From Glandiceps talaboti (lineage: Eukaryota; Hemichordata; Enteropneusta; Spengelidae): DNA of 25,000 nt. Where the stretch lies: contig NC_135561.1 of assembly GCF_964340395.1 (NCBI RefSeq), positions 21,738,486 through 21,763,485 of the forward strand, written 5' to 3'. Under the pieces are notes generated by a model. It was given only the letters and a program-made list of their open reading frames with translations. It was not told the DNA's origin and searched no databases. The position numbers and the translations under genes are program-made. This document shows positions 11,584 through 20,982 of this stretch, in pieces (the stretch's first letter is position 1; every line of letters begins with the position of its first letter).

Positions 11584-13984
11584 GATGATGATGATGATGG
11601 GTTTTTTTTGTCAGCGAATATAACATCTGACACGACTTATTAATCTACCTAACACTTTGCTTGTATGGATAATACATAAATAAATAAATGGATCGGTGGG
11701 TAGGTAGATGGATGGGTGTGTGGGTGGGTGGGTGGATGGAAGGTTGGATAGATGGATGGATGGATGGATGGATGGATGGATAGGGGTGGATTGGTGGGTG
11801 GGTGAGTGGGTAGACGGATGGATTGATTGATTGGCGAGTAGACATCGAGAAATTTGTAATATTGTGAGGGATGGAGAAAGGAAACGGAATAACGGAAAGA
11901 CGAACACATACACATCATAGATGTGAACACACATGTAGTATACTTTGATATAAGTGTGTGGAGATGTAGATGTTTGTCATAAAAGATTAAATTCCATATT
12001 AGAAATGTTATCATATATTATATCAATACGGATATTTGTAAGTATAAGTGATATGATGTCTTCGAGAAAACTCCTTGACTCTACATTTCATTCACTATAG
12101 GAAATTGCCTATGACAATAACATACAGATGCCACATACAATTCACGTAACGGAAAGAATTTCACACGATCCGGAAGCTGATTATGGGTAAGTTAAATTGA
12201 GGAGGGCAGTCGGAGTCAGTGTAGGGTTTTTCATATCAGAACAACTTTATGATGCCCTTGAATGTGAAACTATTTTCTTTATTCAGTTATACTTCTTTCC
12301 GAATCTTCCCCGTTGTTTCATCCATTATTGCGTTTTCCACAATGGTTTATATGAGTAAATCTTTGGTGATATGATATCCCATTTCCTTAATCTCTTTGAC
12401 TTGACATGTTTTGTAATTGTAACCTTGTAATTACTCTGTACAGTGTTATATCGATTATTTTTTTCCTTTTAAACTGAAGTAACGAATTCGAAAACATCAA
12501 CAACAACCATAGAAATAAACGTTCTCCCAAGGATACCCACTTCCAGGATGAAGATGCTATGCTACGTTCAGGTAGGCATATAGCTGATTGTCCGCCATTG
12601 TCAGATAGGCATATATATAGCTGATTGTCACATAGGCACATAACTGGTCGTCCGCCATTGTCAGGTAGGCATATAGCTGATTGTCACATAGGCACATAAC
12701 TGGTCGTCCGCCATTGTCAGGTAGGCATATAGCTGATTGTCAGATAGGCACATAACTGGTTGTCTGCCATTGTAAGGTAGGCACATGGCTGATTGTCAGA
12801 TAGGCACATAACTGGTTGTCCGCCATTGTAAGGTAGGCATATAGCTGGTCGTGAGATAGGCACATAACTGGTTGTCCGCCATTGTAAGGTAGGCATATAG
12901 CTGGTCGTGAGATAGGCACATAACTGGTTGTCCGCCATTGTAAGGTAGGCATATAGCTGATCGTCAGATAGGCACATAACTGATTGTCTGCCATTGTAAG
13001 GTAGGCACATAACTGGTCGTCCGCCATTGTAAGGTAGGCATATAGCTGGTCGTGAGATAGGCACATAACTGGTTGTCCGCCATTGTAAGGTAGGCATATA
13101 GCTGATCGTCAGATAGGCACATAACTGGTTGTCTGCCATTGTCAGGTAGGCATATAGCTGATCGTCAGATAGGCACATAACTGGTTATCCGCCATTGTAA
13201 GGTAGGCATATAGCTGATCGTCAGATAGGCACATAACTGATTGTCTGCCATTGTCAGGTAGGCATATAGCTGATTGTCAGATAGGCACATAACTGGTTGT
13301 CTGCCATTGTCAGGTAGGCATATAGCTATAGCTGGTCGTGAGATAGGCACATAACTGGTTGTCTACCATTGTAAGTTAGGCATATAACTGATCGTCAGAT
13401 AGGCACATAACTGGTTGTCTTCCATTGTCAGGTAGGCATATAGCTGGTCGTGAGATAGGCACATAACTGGTTGTCTGCCATTGTTAGGTAGGCATATAGC
13501 TGATTGTCAGATAGGCACATAACTGGTTGTCCGCCATTGTCAGGTAGGCATATAGTTGATCGTCAGATAGGCACATAACTGGTTGTCTGCCATTGTCAGG
13601 TAGGCATATAGCTGATTGTCAGATAGGCACATAACTGGTTGTCTGCCATTGTCAGGTAGGCATATAGCTGATCGTCAGAGAGGCACATAACTGGTTGTCC
13701 GCCATTGTCAGGTAGGCACGACTTGTTTTCAGATAGGCACATAGACGGTTATCGGATATAGGCACATAGCTGGTTGTCTGAGATAAGAACATGGCTGGTT
13801 ATTGAAATGCACATCTTTTCGTAAGCCTTCGTACCTTTATTGATGCAATAATAGACAATGGAGAGTGACGCAATGATTACTTCAGAAGTGTTTTGCTAAA
13901 GTTCTTGCGTGCTTTCTTACTCTCTTCTTTCCTCCCCTTTCTTTCGACCCCTTCCTGAATCTTCCTTCACCTCGTTCGTTCGCC

Positions 13985-14060
<76 letters not shown>

Positions 14061-17000
14061 CTTCCCTCTAGGTGTTCCTCTACCGGAGACGACTTCAAGA
14101 GGTAAAGTTCAATTGATAGAGACTCGGACTTCAGCTAAGGAATCAAGAGTGGGGGAAATGCCGGAAAATCTAGTCGAGGACAATCTGATCTTGAGCAAGG
14201 TAATGTTTACTTTTGTGACAATATAGGCTCTCTCTGAATGCTTTCACTGAATTGCTTGGTTTTGACATCTTCTTTGACCACATTGACCAATCAGCTACAT
14301 GACTTTATACTGTTGTATAATCACTTTGCACTGCGCACACTAATCGGCTACGCTCTTGGCTAACTGACAGTCACCAATTAGTACGTATTTAAACATATTG
14401 ATGTTTGACAAATTATATTCAATATCATAATATTCTGTATTTAAGCTCTGTCTTATGAGATTCACAAATCAGTTTAATCACAGACAAAGACACTTTTCAG
14501 TGTCTGTTATATACTGATGCCATTGGCCAAATGAATATATTACAAAAAATAACAACATACTAGTATTACATAGTGCCAGTACCTAGCTAGTAATTAGTAC
14601 ATTTTTGTACTTAGTACATACATGTATATCTAACTTCTAACATTGCATTTATAGGTTAAAGAATCCCATTTACCTATCCATGCTGTTACTGATGATATAC
14701 GCAGTAATCTTACATGTATGAGAGACCACCAAAGACACCGCACAACTGACGTCAAAGGTATGCAATTCACACTGGACGCTGTTTTAACAATTTGCAGTAC
14801 GAAACATTAACTTTTTGTTTGGTTGTAAGATTTCTAAAGTGGTAAACAATGTAACAATCAACACAACACAACACAACACAACACAACACAACACAACACA
14901 ACACAACACAACACAACACAACACAACACAACACAACACAAGCCAAGCCAAAACAGCACAGTACATCACAGAACAACACAACACAACACAACACAACACA
15001 ACACAATACAATACAATACAATACAATACAATACAATACAATACAATACAATACAATACAATACGGGCACAAACTCTATGTAGTGAAATACGAAAAAAGT
15101 TAGGTTTTCTTGGTGGATTTTCACACACTGAGTGCCGACGCATGTAACACAGAGTTTTTAGTAAGTTTTTTTTTACAAGTACTCACTCTTTCTAATTTGC
15201 TTAATGGTTGTAAAACTATTGCAAGCCAATTGTTATTTCGACAGTTTCTAGCATATCGTTTATATGCTAGAGATAACGCAGGTAGGGCATACTTGATACA
15301 TCCATCCCATTATTGTAAAGAACAATGATTCATACGAACACTTCACTCTTTGTTGTCTCTCTTAGAATCTCACAAGTCTCTTACCTGCTATAGAAACCTT
15401 GTACATATGGTTTCCCGACTTAAGGACGAAGACATGGCGAGTATAGTAGATACGTATATCACGGACGAGGCGAGGGATAACAAACACCAACTTGATACTT
15501 TTAATTTGATGAACGTTCTTGGCGGTGTGTCGTCTAAGGCGTCACAACTACTTCTGACAAAGAAGATTCTGCTTTCGAAAAAACCAAACCCAAAATTGAT
15601 AACTGATACACTTCTACAGTTTGTTAGAGTGTTTTCGTCACCACCAAAACTGTTTGTAGATACACTAACAGACATTGCATTGGAGAGAAAATTCAAATTC
15701 AACAGTAAGTACCAATTATAGTTTCTCTTGGTCTGAGTTGTCATACTATAGTCCCCAGTGTTTAAAAACCATAACGTCACAATGTAGAAAAGTTATTTTG
15801 TTAATTTTATCGGATGTAAGGGACTATTTGTCAGGTATTTTCACATTTAGATTGGTCATAACATTCAATATTTCTTATACAATGTAATAGCTTGAGATTG
15901 AGGTGTTGTTGACAAGACCGTGATTCGGAGTATGATAGTCTTTAGGGATAAATAAATTGCACTTGTGTAATGAAGGCTTTGATTTGATAAAGATACCACC
16001 AGAGAGATCACTCTTTTCAGGTGTATTTTCGATACGTTACTTCATTCATTCATTCATTCATTGATTCATAATTCCTATTTAAGTATCAAACCGTCTTATC
16101 AGGTTATTAACCCAAATCAATTTTTTGATTTTCAGACATGTTGGATACACAGAAAGTTACTCATAGAGCAATATTAGTACTTGGTGCTACTGCTCGATCT
16201 CTACTGGACTTCGACGATCTCTCTGGGCTACAGATCATCAGACGTTTAGAAACAGAGCTGAATGGACTCGGTACGTCATCATCACGTATTTATTCCGTGC
16301 TGTTGTCTTGGTTGATGACGGTTCTGATATTACCCAAACTTCTCGACATCCTCATCGTGATATATCTCAATTTAAGTTCATATTCAAGGAATATATTCAT
16401 TGTTCATGTCATTTACATATCTTCTATCGATGTCACATTCTATTTCTAGACCCACAGTATTTCTCTAATCTAGAATCAAGTATTCAAACCTCAGCCGACT
16501 ACAAATATCAAATTGATACATATGCAGTAAAGATAGCTGCGTTAGGAAATGCTGTAAGCGATACGTCCTTCGATTTGATCAAGAACTTTCTGAAAGGTCA
16601 TAACTTTCCACATCGCATGAGACGAGCTGCAATGGTAGCTATCTCCAGATACAGGAATGACAAGGTATATTTGAACAAATAACGTGTTGCACTATAGGTG
16701 GATTCTTAATTAGTCTTCCAAACTGTACATTTGTTGTTGACTTTGTTTTGAATCAGATGTATGTGTATTAAAACGTTGCCTTGAAAGTTCTGTTAAATAA
16801 TTTACTATACAGGTAGAAAAAGGTGAGTAGCTATGTAACAATTATCCGACATGCAATACAATTTCAGATAAACATCTATATAAAACATTCAATTAAATAC
16901 AAATAGCTAACTATATATAGTCATTTGATTGAAAACGTTTCCTTTTGATCACCATTTTGCATCACGTGACTATAAGTCTTGATTCAATGACATCACGGAT

Positions 17001-20000
17001 AAATTATGAACCCCTCCCCGGGTATATCCATCCTTGGTAATGGCAAACTCTTAAAACGCTTTATTTATCAAAATATTTCATAGTGTAGTAGTATACATAG
17101 TGGCGGTAGATGGCATTGTTAGATTCGTCCATATAGACTATGTTCAAATTGTCAGAGGACTAATGTTAAACTCAACTACTAATTATAAGTGTACACGGAA
17201 ATTTGTTTAATACGTACAGGCAGCTCGACTACTCTTCGACACGGCATTGGCAGACCCAGAGAGAAGTATGCGTACAGCAGCGTTAAAGGCATTTCAAGTC
17301 CATCCCCATGGTATGAAGTCTGCTTCTACACCAACACCAACAGAAACACAGTAAGTATATAATACGCAGTGCATAGACTGAATTGAGAGATGGTTTCTAT
17401 ATTGTATTCAACACTGTCCTTTCTGTACTGGAAATCGTATTGAGGTCAACAATTCTAAACGTTTTACTTGTTTTATCTTTGTCAGGTATTCCAAGTATCA
17501 TAATATGACACAACATCAAGGAAGGTCTAAACGTTTGTTATCGTCCATATTCTCTCTGTCACCTCCTCTTCTTGGCTGGAATTTGCCAGTGGGAGGGTCG
17601 TTCTTTGGTGGCGCCTGTGATGCCCTTGCAAGCAATCCATTGAGTGTTTTTTCAGGTGGGGTGCTCATAACTGTACAGCTAAAATCTTGAATTCTGCTTT
17701 AGAAATTACTTTCAAAATACGTGTGAATATTTTCATGTGTAAACGGGTCAACGCGATTACCATATATTATGTTATCAACACAACTTTTCCATTGCACTCA
17801 ATACAAATACAGGTGATAATTTCAATTCTTCAATTTTAATATCATTGCTTTCTCGCTTACATTGTGTTATTATAAATCCTTGAATGATGATTGACATGTC
17901 AAATTATGTCATATTTCTAGATTCCTTCTTGAGTGACTTTGGATTAAATCTGGACGTGTTATCTAAAGTTGATGGAAGTATTGGCTGGATGGCTATACTT
18001 GATACATTTCTACAAGTAGACACCAGTATATTCGGAGACATAAGTTTTGATGGTATAAATTTCTTGCAGGTACTACTCTTCTTGAATGTATATATACTCT
18101 ACTAATTTCACATTAGTAAATATAGCCTGATTTTATAAGGATATCGAAATGTGTCACATGACTAAATAATGATAAAAATGATAGTAAATGTGACATAACA
18201 AGAATTGCAATCTCTGTTATTATTACCTATTGTTTAGTGCTTGCATTGTTTGTCTGTCCCCACAGACTTTTTATATCTTCTGTAACTTTCTGTAGTTTTT
18301 CCTTATAATCTTACAGTTTGTCCATCTGTATCGGGCCTCAAATTGCTACTCTTACAGCCCTTTACTGTAGAGCGAGTCAAAGCTATTAAATGAACTATCA
18401 AGATCAGAGAGCCTCATCACAAGGTTTCATGTTGAGATTGACACCATAAAAATAACACACATACATCACTTACACTGCACTGACCATGGATTTTGTTTGA
18501 ACTTCAACATATTACACCATGTGTAGTAGTGTGCATGCTGTTACTGTTCATACCAGTAACTAAATACAGAGACTGCACATTGTAAGGGATGTTTTGTGTG
18601 CTATTTTGTATGGTGTCTATCTCAGTATGAAACATCGTAATTACGCTCACTGATCTTGATAGTTTATTCAATACAACTGACCCGCTCTACGGAAAAGGGG
18701 TGTATTCTAAATGTTAGCCAGGTCGACTAATGTATAACTCGGGTAGCTGGTTGGCTCGTTCTCTGTGTCTCTGTCTGACTCTATTTGTTTCTCCAACTGT
18801 CTGTTTCTGTCTATCGTTATCTGGCTGGTTGTCTGTCTATCGTTGTCTGACTGTCTGTCTATCGTTGATTGTCTTCTCCCTGTTTATGATTGTCACTACC
18901 TATCATTGTCTGACTGGTTGCTTCTAGATCTGTCTATCATTGTCTGACTGGTTGTCTCTAGATCTGTCTATTGATGTCTGACTGGTTGTCTCTAGATCTG
19001 TCTATTGTTGTCTGACTGGTTGTCTCTAGATCTGGCTATCGTGTCTGACTGGCTGTCTCTAGATCTGTCTATCGTTGCCTGACTGGTTGCTTCTAGATCT
19101 GTCTATCGTTGTCTGACTGGTTGTCTCTAGATGTGTCTATCGTGTCTGACTGGTTGTCTCTAGATCTGTCTATCGTGTCTGACTGGTTGTCTCTAGATCT
19201 GTCTATCGTTGTCTGACTGGTTGCTTCTAGATCTGTCTGTCGTTGTATGACTGGTTGCTTCTAGATCTGTCTGTCGTTGTATGACTGGTTATCTCTAGAT
19301 CTGTCTGTCATTGTCTGACTGGTTGTTTCTAGATCTGTCTATCGTTGTCTGACTGGTCGTCTCTAGATCTGACTATTGTTGTCTGACTGGCTGTCTCTGT
19401 CTATCGTTGTCTGACTGGTTGTCTCTAGATCTCTCTATCGTTGTCTGACTGGCTGTCTGTAGATCTCTCTATCATTGTCTGACTGGTTGTCTCTGTCTAT
19501 CATTGTCTAACTGGTCGACTCTAGATCTCTCTATCATTGTCTGACTGGTTGTCTCTGTCTATCGTTGTCTGACTGGTTGTCTCTAGATCTGTCTAGTCTA
19601 TCGTTGTCTGACTGGTTGTCTCTAGATCTCTCTATCATTGTCTGACTGGTTGTCTCTGTCTATCGTTGTCTGACTGGTTGTCTCTAGATCTGTCTAGTCT
19701 ATCGTTGTCTGACTGGTTGTCTCTAGATCTGTCTAGTCTATCGTTGTCTGACTGGTTGTCTCTGTCTATCATTGTCTGACTGGTTGTCTCTAGATCTGTC
19801 TATCGTTGTCTGACTGGCTGTCTGTAGATCTGTTTATCGTTGTCTCACTGGTTGTCTCTAGATCTGTCTATCATTGGTTGTCATTGATAGACAGATCTAG
19901 AGACAACCAGTCAGACAACGATAAACAGATCTACAGACAGCCAGTCAGACAACGATAGACAGATCTAGAGACAACCAGTCAGACAACGCTATGCATATCT

Positions 20001-20910
20001 AGAGACAACCAGTCAAACAATTATAGACAGAGACAAGCAGCCAGACAATGATAGATAGAGACAACCAATCAGGAAACGATAGACAGATCTAGAGACAACC
20101 AGTCAGACAACGATAGACAGATCTAGAGACGACCAGTCAGACAATGATAGAGAGATCTAGAGACGACCAGTCAGACATCAATAGACAGATCTAGAGACAA
20201 CCAGCCAGACAATGATAGACAGATCTAGAGATAATCAGTCAGACAACGATAGACAGATCTAGACAACTGGTTGTCTCTAGATCTGTCTAGTCCATCGTTG
20301 TCTGATTGATTGTCTCTAGATCTGCTTGTCGTTGTGTGACTGGTTGTCTATGTCTATCGTTGTCTGACTGGTTTCCCTATCTGACATCAACCTGTGGTGA
20401 GTGTTACTTTGAGAACGAATAGTTACATGCATATGACTAAATTGTTTTTACCTTTCATTGCAGGATACAGTTTACGTGTTAACAGAAAAACTGACTGGGG
20501 CGTATGATTTGATCTTCAATGACGTCTTTGGTGGAATCAAAGAACCAATACAAAACTTTAAAGATTCATTTCTTGAAGGAACTTTAGGAAATGCAAAGGA
20601 TGTTGTCAAAGACCTCAAAGACAACCTACAAGGAATGGTAGACTCCGTTAAAGGTTTACGTGAAACTGCAAGAGATTCATTCAAACAAGTAGTTGGCGAT
20701 TTTACTGGGCTGTCTGATATAAAAGATAACATAGACTCTATCATTGAAGATATCGACAACTTATTCAATGACGTCAAATCTGACGTCACCGAGTTTTTTA
20801 ATGTATGTATTGAATACGTGTATCTCTGAGCATTTATCGATCAATATCATAATTAATATTGTAATATATAGACGTAGTCTCCAGTAACACACATACATTG
20901 TTTCCAAACT

Positions 20911-20982
<72 letters not shown>

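Noticed and set aside
12717-13350. Minus-strand frames of 61-153 codons with repeated Met-Cys-Leu-Ser and Tyr-Ala-Tyr-Leu motifs
   Set aside because: They translate the 56-bp intron array in frames that are open by chance and have no gene context.
12571-13720. CRISPR-like regular repeats
   Set aside because: Units are contiguous, with no unique spacers, in a spliced eukaryotic gene. The same holds for the 33-, 34- and 26-bp arrays.
15110-15328. 72-codon frame in intron 9
   Set aside because: No splice sites in the required phase and no family resemblance. The chain from 14757 to 15366 is complete without it.
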